From contig NZ_LBIC01000001.1 in NCBI RefSeq assembly GCF_001005725.1, positions 186,001-250,000 on the forward strand: DNA of 64,000 bases, written 5' to 3'. Shown here in pieces: positions 1-13,340 of this stretch (the first letter of the stretch is position 1; every line of letters starts with the position of its first letter). A program made the translations under genes and the position numbers. The notes under the pieces were generated by a model that saw only the letters and a program-made list of their open reading frames with translations, was not told the DNA's origin and did no database searches. Source of the stretch: Sphingobium chungbukense (GTDB lineage Bacteria; Pseudomonadota; Alphaproteobacteria; Sphingomonadales; Sphingomonadaceae).

Positions 1-85
1 TGCACAATGATTTGACGTCCTCTACGCCCTCTCCCGTCCGGGGGAGGGCTTCCCTTTGTCCGCTCCATAAGGATCTGCTCCGCCC

Positions 86-895
86 ATGGACCTCCATTAT
101 CTGACAGTCATCCTGCTTGGCATCGTCGAAGGGTTGACCGAATTCCTCCCCGTATCCTCGACCGGCCACCTGATCCTGGCGAGCGAATTGCTGGGATATG
201 ATGCGTCCACCTGGGCCATGTTCAACGTCATCATCCAGTTGGGCGCGATCCTGGCGGTGGTGGTGCTCTACTGGCGAACCTTCTGGGCGGTCGGCATGGG
301 GCTGCTGCGCCGGGAGCCGACGAGCTGGCGCTTCCTGCGTAATCTGGTGGTCGCGTTCATTCCCGCGGCGGTGATCGGCCTCGCCCTGCACAAATATATC
401 GAGGAGTTGCTGGGCGCGCCCAAAGTCGTCGCCTGGGCCCTGATTGTCGGCGGCGTGGCCATTCTGGCGATCGAGCGGATGGTGAAGGAAAACCGCTTTC
501 ACGGCATCGCAGACATCCCTTTTGTCCGCGTGGTAGGCATCGGCTTCATCCAGTGCCTGGCCATGATCCCCGGTGTCAGCCGGTCGGGCGCGACCATCAT
601 GGGCGCATTGACGCTGGGCGTCGAGCGGCGCACGGCAGCGGAGTTCAGCTTCTTCCTCGCCATTCCCACCATGTTGGGCGCAACCACGCTGGAACTGCTG
701 AAAAACGGCGACAAGCTGACTTCCGCCACGGTCGGCTGGAGCAGCATCGCCCTGGGCTTCATCGTGGCCTTCATCGTCGCGATGCTCGTCATCAAATGGT
801 TCGTCGGCCTGGTGTCGCGGCACGGCTTCACCCCATTCGCCTGGTATCGAATCATTGCCGGCATCACCGCCCTGGCGTGGCTTTCCATGCGGTAG
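86..895 (+). CDS. uppP: Undecaprenyl-diphosphatase UppP (BacA)
   Basis: Integral membrane phosphatase that recycles undecaprenyl pyrophosphate to the monophosphate lipid carrier used for peptidoglycan and other envelope polymers. It carries bacitracin resistance in the family. The 269-aa protein has the usual family length. Both BacA signatures are visible: E15-G-L-T-E-F-L-P-V-S-S-T-G-H near the N-terminus and P-G-V-S-R-S-G-A-T-I near residue 162, separated by several hydrophobic segments. An AAGGA sequence lies 13 nt before the ATG, a loose spacing. It is followed by a 164-bp gap before gltD and appears to be monocistronic. Confidence 0.96.
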   Translation: MDLHYLTVILLGIVEGLTEFLPVSSTGHLILASELLGYDASTWAMFNVIIQLGAILAVVVLYWRTFWAVGMGLLRREPTSWRFLRNLVVAFIPAAVIGLALHKYIEELLGAPKVVAWALIVGGVAILAIERMVKENRFHGIADIPFVRVVGIGFIQCLAMIPGVSRSGATIMGALTLGVERRTAAEFSFFLAIPTMLGATTLELLKNGDKLTSATVGWSSIALGFIVAFIVAMLVIKWFVGLVSRHGFTPFAWYRIIAGITALAWLSMR

Positions 896-1059
896 GTCCA
901 AATCGGTCCTAAATTACGCAAGATTATTTCCGGAGCCCGCCGCCTCCCCAGAAAATTCCGTCAAAATATGTCACATATGCTGACTTAATTTGCAGAATCC
1001 ACGTGACTCCGTGGGTCTTTCTGCTATGGGCTCCCGTGTAACTCATTCAGGGACTCATC
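896..1059 (+). promoter_or_regulatory. Leader region upstream of gltD
   Basis: Non-coding 164-bp gap with an AT-rich centre (about 955-995) that is the likely promoter region for the glt genes. A small hairpin with arms CCACG/CGTGG lies near 1000-1016, and an AGGGA ribosome-binding sequence sits just before the gltD ATG at 1060. No sigma-54 consensus was found here. The promoter itself is inferred. Confidence 0.35.
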
Positions 1060-2511
1060 ATGGCGGACAATCCAATGCTGAAATTCGTGGGAACAGGCCA
1101 AGCCTATCCCGAGAAGCGTTCGGCCGACGATCGCGCCGACGACTTTCTGGAAATCAGCCGCAGCTTCATATTGGACAAGGCGGAAGAACAGGCGTCGCGC
1201 TGCTCGCAATGCGGCGTACCCTATTGCTCGACCCATTGCCCGCTGCACAACCATATCCCGGACTGGCTGCGCCTGACCGCCGAGGGACGCCTGCGCGAAG
1301 CCTATGAGCTGTCGAACCTGACCAGCACCATGCCGGAAATCTGCGGCCGCATCTGCCCGCAGGACCGGCTGTGCGAAGGCAATTGCGTCATCGAATTTTC
1401 GGGCCATGGCTCCGTCACCATCGGATCGGTGGAAAAATTCATCACCGACACCGCCTGGAAGGAAGGCTGGGTCGAGCCGCTGGTGCCCGGCGCGCCGACC
1501 GGCCAGTCCGTCGGCGTCATCGGCGCGGGGCCGGCGGGTCTGACAACGGCCGAATATCTGCGCGTCGCGGGCTATGAGGTGCATGTCTATGACCGGCATG
1601 ATCGGGCAGGCGGCCTGCTGACCTATGGCATCCCCGGCTTCAAGCTGGAGAAGGACGTGGTCATGCGCCGCATCCAGCGGCTGAAGGATGGCGGCATCGT
1701 CTTCCACGAGAGCTTCGAGGTCGGCCGCGACGCGACGATGGAGGAACTGCGCAGCCGCCATGATGCGGTGCTGATCGCGACCGGCGTCTACAAGCCCCGC
1801 GACATCAAGGCGCCGGGCGTCGGCGCGCCGGGCGTGGTCAAGGCGCTCGATTTCCTGATCGCCTCCAACAAGGCCGGGTTCGGGGACGCCGTGCCGGAAC
1901 ATGAGGACGGCTCGCTGCACGCCAACGGCAAGAAGGTCGTCGTCATCGGCGGCGGCGATACGGCGATGGACTGCGTCCGCACCGCGGTCCGCCAGGGTGC
2001 GACGTCGGTGAAGTGCCTCTACCGCCGCGACCGCGACAACATGCCCGGCTCACAGCGCGAAGTCGCCAATGCGGAAGAGGAAGGCGTCGAGTTCGTCTGG
2101 CTTTCCGCCCCCATCGCTTTTGAAGGCACGGAGCATGTCACCGGCGTCAAGGTCACGAAGATGCGCCTAGGCCAGCCCGACGCATCGGGCCGCCGCGCCC
2201 CGGAACCCGATCCGGGCACAGAGCATACGCTGGACGCCGATCTCGTCATCAAGGCGCTGGGCTATGACCCGGAGGAGCTGCCCAAGCTGTTCGGCGCGGA
2301 CGACCTGTCGGTCACCCGCTGGGGCACGCTGCGCGTCGATCACAAGACGATGATGACCAGCATGGACGGCGTGTTCGCTGCGGGCGACATCGTGCGCGGC
2401 GCTTCGCTGGTGGTCTGGGCGATCCGCGACGGCCGCGACGTGACCGAGCATATGCACCGCTATCTGAAGGCCAAGGCGAAGGCGGCGGCCGGGGAAAGGC
2501 AAGCCGCCTGA
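1060..2511 (+). CDS. gltD: Glutamate synthase (NADPH) small (beta) subunit
   Basis: Electron-input subunit of GOGAT: it oxidises NADPH and passes electrons to GltB, which makes two glutamates from glutamine and 2-oxoglutarate. The 483-aa length is normal. The N-terminal cysteine clusters for 4Fe-4S centres are present (C48-x2-C51-x4-C56-x3-C60 and C95-x3-C99-x5-C105-x3-C109). The FAD fingerprint G-A-G-P-A-G-L lies near residue 155, and the NADPH-site motif G-G-G-D-T-A-M-D near 297. The stop codon overlaps the next start (TGATG), so it is coupled to the DUF2059-like gene. gltB follows, in the order gltD-x-gltB. Confidence 0.97.
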   Translation: MADNPMLKFVGTGQAYPEKRSADDRADDFLEISRSFILDKAEEQASRCSQCGVPYCSTHCPLHNHIPDWLRLTAEGRLREAYELSNLTSTMPEICGRICPQDRLCEGNCVIEFSGHGSVTIGSVEKFITDTAWKEGWVEPLVPGAPTGQSVGVIGAGPAGLTTAEYLRVAGYEVHVYDRHDRAGGLLTYGIPGFKLEKDVVMRRIQRLKDGGIVFHESFEVGRDATMEELRSRHDAVLIATGVYKPRDIKAPGVGAPGVVKALDFLIASNKAGFGDAVPEHEDGSLHANGKKVVVIGGGDTAMDCVRTAVRQGATSVKCLYRRDRDNMPGSQREVANAEEEGVEFVWLSAPIAFEGTEHVTGVKVTKMRLGQPDASGRRAPEPDPGTEHTLDADLVIKALGYDPEELPKLFGADDLSVTRWGTLRVDHKTMMTSMDGVFAAGDIVRGASLVVWAIRDGRDVTEHMHRYLKAKAKAAAGERQAA

Positions 2512-3218
2512 TGCGCGCCGCCTTCCTTCTCCTGCTGGCGACGCCGATCGCGGCTCAGGCACAGACTCCGGTTCCGGTAGCCGTCCAGTCTGTCGATCCT
2601 GCACTGCTGGCCAAGGCTCAACCGATCGCCGCCATCATCCTGCCCGACGGCACCATGGAAAAGATGATGGGGCCGATGATGCAGAAGATGATGGGACCGA
2701 TGATGGACGGCATGACCAAGATGCCGATCCGCGAGTTCCTGAAAGTCGGCGGTCTTGACCCGGAACAGGCCGAGCATCTGGGTGAAGGCACGATTGAGGA
2801 AATGATGGCGATCATCGATCCCAATTTCCGCAAGCGGATGGACGTGATCGTCAACACCATGATGCCAGCCATGGGTCGTTTCATGGGACGCTATGAGCCG
2901 GACATGCGGGAAGGCATGGCGGAGGCGTTCGCCTATCGCTACAGCGCCGCCGAGCTCGATCAGATCGGCGCGTTCCTGAAAACGCCCGCCGGCGCCAAAT
3001 TCGGCGCGGGCTTCATGGAGCTGGCCGCCGACCCGCATTATATCGGCCGGATGCAGAAGATCATGCCCGAAATGATGCGGGCCATGCCGGAGATCATGAA
3101 ATCCTCCGCTCAGGAACTCGCCAAGCTGCCTAAGCCGCGAACCTATAATGATCTGACAAAGGCTGAACGCGAGCGTCTCACCGCATTGCTCGGTGCGGAC
3201 GCCAAGAAGGCCCACTGA
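2511..3218 (+). CDS. Secreted DUF2059-like protein between gltD and gltB
   Basis: A 235-aa protein with a clear Sec signal peptide (hydrophobic residues 3-12, A-Q-A cleavage-like site near 18). Residues about 48-70 are very methionine-rich, with repeated M-M-G-P-M-M. The second half contains a helical pattern typical of DUF2059 proteins, including Y-S-A-A-E-L-D...F-L-K-T-P-A-G-A-K-F. Its ATG overlaps the gltD stop by one base, so translation is probably coupled. The function is unknown. Its place inside the glt operon does not show a role in glutamate synthesis, since the product should be periplasmic. The DUF2059 assignment is by eye. Confidence 0.85.
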   Translation: MRAAFLLLLATPIAAQAQTPVPVAVQSVDPALLAKAQPIAAIILPDGTMEKMMGPMMQKMMGPMMDGMTKMPIREFLKVGGLDPEQAEHLGEGTIEEMMAIIDPNFRKRMDVIVNTMMPAMGRFMGRYEPDMREGMAEAFAYRYSAAELDQIGAFLKTPAGAKFGAGFMELAADPHYIGRMQKIMPEMMRAMPEIMKSSAQELAKLPKPRTYNDLTKAERERLTALLGADAKKAH

Positions 3219-3304
3219 CAAGAGCGCCGGCCATGCCGGCAACCAACGGAATGACAGCGGCCGTGCCCAAAAACAGGACCGGCCACATGCAAGGGTAAGT
3301 CATC

Positions 3305-7843
<4,539 letters not shown>

Positions 7844-7852
7844 ACGGCCGGA

Positions 7853-8329
7853 TCAGTAAGAGAAAGCAGCGTCCGCCGGGATTTCCTCGGCGGGCGTTTT
7901 GCTATTGCGGGCCTGCGCGATCTGGACCGGCGGCCAATCGCCATCGCTCTCGCCCGCGGCCAATCGTTCGATGGAGGCGGGCAGTGTCCGTACCGGAGGG
8001 GGAGGATCGGCATAATCGGTCTGGTTCGGCTCATCCCGCGCCGCATAGTCGCGCACCAACGGATCGCTCATCCCGCTCCAGCCCGCCATGTCCGCCGCCA
8101 TCTGGCGGTCCGCCAGCGTCGGGCCACAACCGCTGCAATGGATGATAGCGGGTCCGTTCAGATCGGCAGATGTCGGATCATGGTCCGAACCGTCAGGCGC
8201 GACCGCGTCAGGCAATGGCGTTTCCGTTCCCAACCTTGGCGGTGTCGTGGCATAGAGCCCCAGCCCATAGCCTCCCGTCAAAGCCATTCCTGCACAAGCC
8301 AATGAAAATAACCAGAAGCGCGCGGACAT
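7853..8329 (-). CDS. Hypothetical N-terminally anchored protein
   Basis: A 158-aa protein beginning at the ATG at 8329 (M-S-A-R-F-W). The open frame extends further upstream, but the upstream part is charged and precedes the obvious hydrophobic segment, so the internal start is preferred. One membrane segment or signal anchor occupies residues 4-22, followed by a proline/aspartate-rich, low-complexity periplasmic part with a C-S-G-C pair. No domain is recognised. It is convergent with gltB, and the gltB terminator appears to lie within its 3' end. Confidence 0.6.
   Translation of the reverse strand: MSARFWLFSLACAGMALTGGYGLGLYATTPPRLGTETPLPDAVAPDGSDHDPTSADLNGPAIIHCSGCGPTLADRQMAADMAGWSGMSDPLVRDYAARDEPNQTDYADPPPPVRTLPASIERLAAGESDGDWPPVQIAQARNSKTPAEEIPADAAFSY
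7870..7900 (+). terminator. Probable terminator of the glt operon, inside the convergent gene
   Basis: A GC-rich hairpin with arms CGTCCGCCG and CGGCGGGCG (one G-T pair) is followed by TTTT on the + strand, 27 bp past the gltB stop. It lies within the 3' coding part of the convergent gene on the minus strand. Confidence 0.5.
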
Positions 8330-8477
8330 GTGGCCAACCTTCCTTATCCTTTCGTCGCTCCCCGACTTTCTCTGACCAAAACAACGCAGATGAAGATAGG
8401 TTGTTGCATGACCCAAAAGCCTTTGCTAAGGGCCGCCTCCTACCAAGGCACCGGCCCCGCCGGTTCCCGGAAAATGT

Positions 8478-8564
8478 GCGGTCGTGGCGGAATTGGTAGA
8501 CGCGCAACGTTGAGGTCGTTGTGGCCGAAAGGCCGTGGAAGTTCGAGTCTTCTCGACCGCACCA
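8478..8564 (+). tRNA. tRNA-Leu (anticodon GAG)
   Basis: An 87-nt class II tRNA. Acceptor arms are GCGGTCG/CGACCGC, the D-arm contains AATTGGTAGA, and the anticodon stem CAACG/CGTTG encloses loop TTGAGGT, giving anticodon GAG. There is a long variable arm (TGGCCGAAAGGCCG region) and a T-loop GTTCGAGTC. The 3' CCA is encoded. No integrase or attachment-site duplication was seen next to it. Confidence 0.97.
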
Positions 8565-8864
8565 AACAGTTCTCAAAGCAAACTAAATTCACCCCCTCGG
8601 GGGCATCCCGCGTGAATATGGCGCGGTTGCGCGGCATTTCGCGGCGCGTCCTTTCCGGCCTGAAGCCAGAGACGCGGCGCCGCGCTCGGTTGGCGGCACG
8701 AGAACGGCCGGATTCTCTGTCGAGAATCACCCGGCTTCACTGTGGTTTGCGTGATGGTTGGGCGATCAGCCAGCGAAGCCGAACAGCCGCTCCTGCTCAG
8801 CCCATTCGATCGGCAGCTTCGCTGCGAGGATGGCGTCCGCACAGAATTGCATTTCAGCAATCGA
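8565..8864. other. 300-bp stretch without a recognised gene
   Basis: Lies between tRNA-Leu and the 3' end of the histidine kinase. No plausible reading frame was found on either strand. A perfect 7-bp inverted repeat GATTCTC/GAGAATC with a TGTC loop lies at 8711-8728, inside a looser CCGG...CCGG pairing. It has no T-run, so it is not called a terminator. Confidence 0.4.
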
Positions 8865-10229
8865 TCAAATTGTAGCGGATGGAAGGGTGAAGCCGATTTT
8901 GAGGCCCGGCACGTTGTCACCGACCGTCAACCTGCCGTCATGCATGGTAATGATTGCCGCGACCATATTGAGGCCAAGCCCGTGCCCCGGCGTGCTTCTC
9001 CCGGGATCAAGGCGGACGAACCGGCGAAAAATGCTGTCTAGCGCTTGCGCCGGCACCCCCGGACCATCATCGCGCACGAGGATGCACGCGGACCCGCTCT
9101 CCCGCTCGAGCACGAATTGGATGCGGGTCCCCGCAGGGGTATGGGCCTGCGCGTTGTCGAGAAGGTTGATGATCGCCTGCGCCAGCAGTTCGGAGTCGCC
9201 CTGTACATGCACCCCATGCGCGATATCGCTGCGCAAGACGCGCCCGCCCTCCTCGACCGCGGGTGCATAGGTTTCGCAAATTTCTTGCGCCAATGCAGTC
9301 AGGTCCACGCTTCGGAAACTGGCCCTGCGCCGACCGCCCTCAATCTCACTGATTCGCAGGATCGCGGCGAACAGGGACAGCACCTTGTCCGTCTGCTCCA
9401 GCGCGGAGGAAAGCCGGTCCCGCTGGCGCGCAGGGTCGCCGCTTTCCTCCAGGCTCTCTTCCAGATGGTTACGCAACCGCGCCAGTGGCGTGCGCAGATC
9501 GTGGGCGATGTCACCCGACAACTGGCGTAGATTTTCCAGCAGAGCGGTGATGCGATCCAGCATCTGGTTGAGCGAACGGGCAAGCGCGTCGAACTCGTCC
9601 CGCCTTCGGCTTTCGGGCACTCGACGTTTGATGTCGCCTGCCATGATGCTGTCGGCCGCGCTGCTGATGGCGGAGAGGCGGTGGCGCAGATAGGCACCCA
9701 GCAGCACTGCGCCTATCATGCTGATCAGCAGCACCACGGCGAAGGCGGCGAGAAAAATGCCGCCCAGCATATGGTCCACCCGCTCGACCACGGACCAGTC
9801 CGCGCCGACCACCAGCCGCGTCCCATCGCTGAGGTCGACCGCCCAGGCGCGAGCGACGTCCGGTCCCTCCAGCCGGTCCTGGAAGTCGAGGTCGCTCCAC
9901 CCGCGCGGCGGCCGGTTGGCGTGCAGCCCGCCCGCGATGTGCCGGCCGTCGCGCGCGTACACGGCATAGAGCAGCTCACTGGTGGTATTGCCCGCCTCCC
10001 GCTCGCCAATGGCGAAATTCAGGCCTTCATGCCCCTCCTGCTGATATTCGGCGACGAGCGCACCGCTGTCCTCGATAATCTGCGCCTCCAACTGGTGCAT
10101 GAAGGCGGCGTGGGCGACCAGCGTGACCGCGATGCCCAGCAACAGGATCGCGACGGCAAAGCCCAGCGCATAGACAAGGGCGATACGATAGGCGGCGCTG
10201 CCCAGGAAGCGGGGCCGCAGGCTATTCAT
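8865..10229 (-). CDS. Two-component sensor histidine kinase (HAMP type)
   Basis: A 454-aa inner-membrane sensor kinase. Two transmembrane helices (about residues 10-33 and 155-180) flank a periplasmic region, followed by a HAMP linker. The H-box D-I-A-H-D-L-R-T-P-L lies near residue 238, and the N-box (I-N-L-L-D-N-A) and G-boxes (D-D-G-P-G-V, G-H-G-L-G-L) follow. The chosen ATG at 10229 overlaps the regulator stop (ATGAATAG), so the pair is co-translated. The signal is unknown. Family resemblance is to QseC/CusS-like kinases. Its divergent neighbours are a TonB receptor and an RND pump, which makes a metal or envelope stimulus plausible. Confidence 0.93.
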   Translation of the reverse strand: MNSLRPRFLGSAAYRIALVYALGFAVAILLLGIAVTLVAHAAFMHQLEAQIIEDSGALVAEYQQEGHEGLNFAIGEREAGNTTSELLYAVYARDGRHIAGGLHANRPPRGWSDLDFQDRLEGPDVARAWAVDLSDGTRLVVGADWSVVERVDHMLGGIFLAAFAVVLLISMIGAVLLGAYLRHRLSAISSAADSIMAGDIKRRVPESRRRDEFDALARSLNQMLDRITALLENLRQLSGDIAHDLRTPLARLRNHLEESLEESGDPARQRDRLSSALEQTDKVLSLFAAILRISEIEGGRRRASFRSVDLTALAQEICETYAPAVEEGGRVLRSDIAHGVHVQGDSELLAQAIINLLDNAQAHTPAGTRIQFVLERESGSACILVRDDGPGVPAQALDSIFRRFVRLDPGRSTPGHGLGLNMVAAIITMHDGRLTVGDNVPGLKIGFTLPSATI

Positions 10230-10932
10230 GCAGGACGAGCCGATAGCCGACATTGCGCACCGCCTCGATCGCGACCGGCACGCCGCTGTCGGCCAATTTG
10301 GTGCGCAGGCGGCTCATATGGGTTTCGACGATGCTGGTCTGCGGATCGAAGGTGAAGCCCCAGACCCGTTCCAGCAGCATCGCCCGTGTCACCGCCTCCC
10401 CGGACTGGCGCATCAGTTCCTCCAACAGTCGCATCTCGCGCGGCTGGAGCGCCACCAGACGGCCCTTGTAACGAAGCTGCCGCCGCAACAGGTCCAGAAC
10501 CAGTCCCCCCTGCTCGATCCGGGCCGCCGCTTCGGGTGCCTGGGTGCGACGGACGATGGCATGGAGCCGGGCCAGCAACTCGTTTATCGCAAAGGGCTTG
10601 CCGACATGGTCGTCGGCGCCCGCGTCCAGCCCCTCTACCCGGTCGTCTATGCCATCCAGCGCTGTCAGCAACAGCACCGGCGTGCGCCTGCCCTGCCCGC
10701 GCCACTGGCGCAGCAGGTCGAGCCCCGTCATGCCTGGCAGCATCCGGTCCAGGATCACGGCATCGAAATCGCGCGCATCGGCAAGCCCGTCCGCCTCCTC
10801 CCCGCTGCCCGCCAGCACGACCGCATGGCCCGCCCGGTCCAGCCCCGCCGCGATGAACGCGGCAAGTTCAGGATCGTCCTCCACCACCAATATCCGCAAC
10901 GCCGGGGCTCCATCCATTCGCTGCGCCTGCAT
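10222..10932 (-). CDS. OmpR-family response regulator
   Basis: A 236-aa regulator with a receiver domain (acidic pair E18-D19-D20, phospho-acceptor D62 in V-I-L-D-R-M-L-P, lysine in G-K-P-F) and a C-terminal winged-helix DNA-binding domain ending in V-R-N-V-G-Y-R-L. It is first in an operon with the histidine kinase, with an 8-nt overlap. A second in-frame ATG 15 nt downstream (M-D-G-A-P) is an alternative start. It is divergently transcribed from the TonB receptor, so that gene cluster is the natural candidate target. This target is inferred. Confidence 0.94.
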   Translation of the reverse strand: MQAQRMDGAPALRILVVEDDPELAAFIAAGLDRAGHAVVLAGSGEEADGLADARDFDAVILDRMLPGMTGLDLLRQWRGQGRRTPVLLLTALDGIDDRVEGLDAGADDHVGKPFAINELLARLHAIVRRTQAPEAAARIEQGGLVLDLLRRQLRYKGRLVALQPREMRLLEELMRQSGEAVTRAMLLERVWGFTFDPQTSIVETHMSRLRTKLADSGVPVAIEAVRNVGYRLVLHE

Positions 10933-10981
10933 TAGGGCGGCGGCGTGCCGCAGGGAACCTTACATTTTCCCACACTTTAAA

Positions 10982-11001
10982 CTGTTATCATACCGTAACA
11001 G
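10982..11001 (+). promoter_or_regulatory. Candidate regulator box upstream of the TonB receptor
   Basis: CTGTTATCATACCGTAACAG is a perfect 6-bp inverted repeat (CTGTTA/TAACAG, 8-bp spacer) in the 136-bp divergent gap. Read as a direct repeat it also resembles a Pho box (CTGTTAT-4 bp-CCGTAAC against CTGTCAT-4 bp-CTGTCAT), with a weak second half. It could equally be a site for the adjacent OmpR-type regulator. Confidence 0.35.
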
Positions 11002-11068
11002 ATCCGTCATGACCGGCCCATAGCTCGCCCGGAAACGCCGATATGGCCGTCAGAAGGGGACGAGTTTC

Positions 11069-13327
11069 ATGACCAAGCCGACATTGCTCCGGGCGCTGCT
11101 GCTCGGCACTATCGCCACTGCGCCGTTCACCGCCGCCAGGGCCGCCGAAGCGCCCGTCGCCGACGCCAGCGCAGAGCAGGCGATCGGCGAAGGGTCCAAT
11201 ATCCTCGTCACCGCAACCAAAGCGAACGAAATCGCGCCCGTCACCGCCTCGCTCCAGGCGACGCAGCCACAGGCGATCATCTCCCGCTCCTTCATCGAGG
11301 ATTCGCTGCCCGCGACCGCCGACTTCAACCAGATCGCGTTGATTTCGCCCAGCGTCTCCAATTTCGGCAACACCAACGGGCCGGGCCTGTCGGAATCCAA
11401 GGCGCAACTGCGCGGTTTCCAAGACGGCGAATATAATATCACCTATGACGGCGTCCCGTTCGGCGACACCAACGATCCCTCGCACCACAGCAACACCTTC
11501 TTCCCGTCCAACACGATCGAGACGCTGGTGGTGGATCGCGGTCCCGGCAATGCGTCGAACCTGGGCATCGCGACCTTTGGCGGCAGCGTCAATCTCTTCT
11601 CCCGCGCCACGCGCGAGGATGCGAGCGCGGAGATCAAGGGCAGCTATGGCAGTTGGAACACATGGCTGACCCGCGCCGTGCTGCAGAGCGGCGCCATCGA
11701 CCGGCTGGGCGGAACGGAGGTCATGCTGTCGGCCCAGCATATCGAATCGGACGGCGCCCGCAGCTTCAGCCCGTTCAAGTCGAACAACATCTTCGGCAAG
11801 GTGATGATCCCGATCAGCCCTGACGTGACGCTGACGCTGCTCGGCACCTATAACGAGAATCGCTTCAACCAGCCTGACAAAGACGGCGCGACGCGTAGCC
11901 AGATCGCGCTCTACGGCAAGAATTTCAGCCTGAACAACGACCCCGCCAGCCAGACCTATTCTGGCTATAACCACACCCACAAGACGACCGATTTCGAGAT
12001 CGTCAAGCTGGAGGCGGATATCGCGCCCGGCTCGACCTTCGAAAATCGCGCCTACACCTACAGCTACGACAATGAGACGCTGAGCGGCAACGATGTGACA
12101 TTGTTCGCGACGGCGACCCCGACGCAGATCGCGACGGCCAACATGGTCGCGCTCGACCCCGCCCATCCCAAGACGCTGACGGTCGGCGTACCGGGCTATA
12201 CCAAGACCAACAAATATCGCGTCTGGGGCGACATCGCCAAGGCGAAGGTGCAACTGACCGACTTCGCCACGCTGACCGGCGGCCTCTGGATCGAATGGGC
12301 CAATACCTATCGCCAGCAGCGCGACGTGAACCTCGTCACCATGGCGCCCAACTATGTCGAAAAGGCACTGGACCTCACCAAATATCCGGCTGGCACGGTG
12401 CAGCCACCTGCCAATGTCAAGTTCGACCAGAACAGTCGCACCAACCATTATGAACTGTTCACCGAACTGGAGCTTCGCCCGCTGCCGGGCCTCACCATCA
12501 CACCGGGTTTCAAGCATGTCGATTTCGAGCGGCGGATCGACGCGGCCTATAACCAGACGACCCGTTTCGCGCAGCATATCTCCAAAAATTATCAGGCCGA
12601 TCTGCCCTTCCTGACCGCCAACTATGCCGTGAACGACCGGCTGTCCATCTATGGCCAGTTCGCCAAGGGGTTCCTGGCGCCCTCGCTCAGCACCCTCTAC
12701 GTGGTCTATCCGCAATTCTCGTCCGCCGCGCCGCAGAAATCGACCAATTATCAGACCGGCTTCGTCTATCATGGTTCGCATCTCAGCCTGGACGCGGACG
12801 TCTATTATATCGATTTCCGCAACAAGATCTCGACCGATCCGACCGCGCCCGCCAGCGAAGGCACGGTCTTCATCAATCTCGGCCGGGTGATCTACAAGGG
12901 GGTCGAAGGGCAGGTCACCTATGCCTTCGACAATGGCCTGGCAGTCTTTGCCAATGCGTCGCGCAACTATGCCAAGACCGACAATCCGGGCACCGCGGAC
13001 CTTCAGGTCGCCAATGCGCCGACCTGGACGGCGGCGGGTGGCGTGCTGTTCAAGAACGGGCCGATCCGCTTCTCGCTGATCGACAAATATACCGGCCCGC
13101 AATCGGCCACCGGTGCCGCCAATCCCAGCTATCGGATTGCCGGCTACAACAGCGCGATCCTGTCGGCCAGCTATGAGGTCGGGCCGGCGCGCATCGGAGT
13201 GCAGGTGAACAACCTCTTCAACTCGACCAGCCTTACCAACATCAATGCGGGCAAGACGGCGCAGTTCGACCAGCTCTTCTTCCAGACCGGCCGTTCGGTG
13301 ACGGGCGACATCACCCTCACCTTCTGA
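11069..13327 (+). CDS. TonB-dependent outer-membrane receptor
   Basis: A 752-aa protein with a Sec signal peptide (about residues 1-25, A-R-A-A-E), a TonB-box-like stretch (N-I-L-V-T-A-T), an N-terminal plug domain (about 50-170) and a large beta-barrel. The barrel ends in the typical C-terminal aromatic strand, with final residues D-I-T-L-T-F. It would import a scarce ligand using TonB energy. The ligand cannot be read from sequence. It is followed 13 bp later by a secreted metallophosphoesterase and then by an RND efflux set, which suggests a phosphate-ester or metal-related substrate (inference). Confidence 0.93.
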   Translation: MTKPTLLRALLLGTIATAPFTAARAAEAPVADASAEQAIGEGSNILVTATKANEIAPVTASLQATQPQAIISRSFIEDSLPATADFNQIALISPSVSNFGNTNGPGLSESKAQLRGFQDGEYNITYDGVPFGDTNDPSHHSNTFFPSNTIETLVVDRGPGNASNLGIATFGGSVNLFSRATREDASAEIKGSYGSWNTWLTRAVLQSGAIDRLGGTEVMLSAQHIESDGARSFSPFKSNNIFGKVMIPISPDVTLTLLGTYNENRFNQPDKDGATRSQIALYGKNFSLNNDPASQTYSGYNHTHKTTDFEIVKLEADIAPGSTFENRAYTYSYDNETLSGNDVTLFATATPTQIATANMVALDPAHPKTLTVGVPGYTKTNKYRVWGDIAKAKVQLTDFATLTGGLWIEWANTYRQQRDVNLVTMAPNYVEKALDLTKYPAGTVQPPANVKFDQNSRTNHYELFTELELRPLPGLTITPGFKHVDFERRIDAAYNQTTRFAQHISKNYQADLPFLTANYAVNDRLSIYGQFAKGFLAPSLSTLYVVYPQFSSAAPQKSTNYQTGFVYHGSHLSLDADVYYIDFRNKISTDPTAPASEGTVFINLGRVIYKGVEGQVTYAFDNGLAVFANASRNYAKTDNPGTADLQVANAPTWTAAGGVLFKNGPIRFSLIDKYTGPQSATGAANPSYRIAGYNSAILSASYEVGPARIGVQVNNLFNSTSLTNINAGKTAQFDQLFFQTGRSVTGDITLTF

Positions 13328-13340
13328 CCGGAGCGGGCGG

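Noticed and set aside
8478..8564. tRNA-Leu or tRNA-Val as an integrative-element attachment site
   Set aside because: No integrase gene and no direct repeat of a tRNA 3' end was seen near either tRNA.
8742..9041. Open frame on the plus strand after tRNA-Leu
   Set aside because: It overlaps the 3' end of the histidine kinase and encodes no plausible protein.
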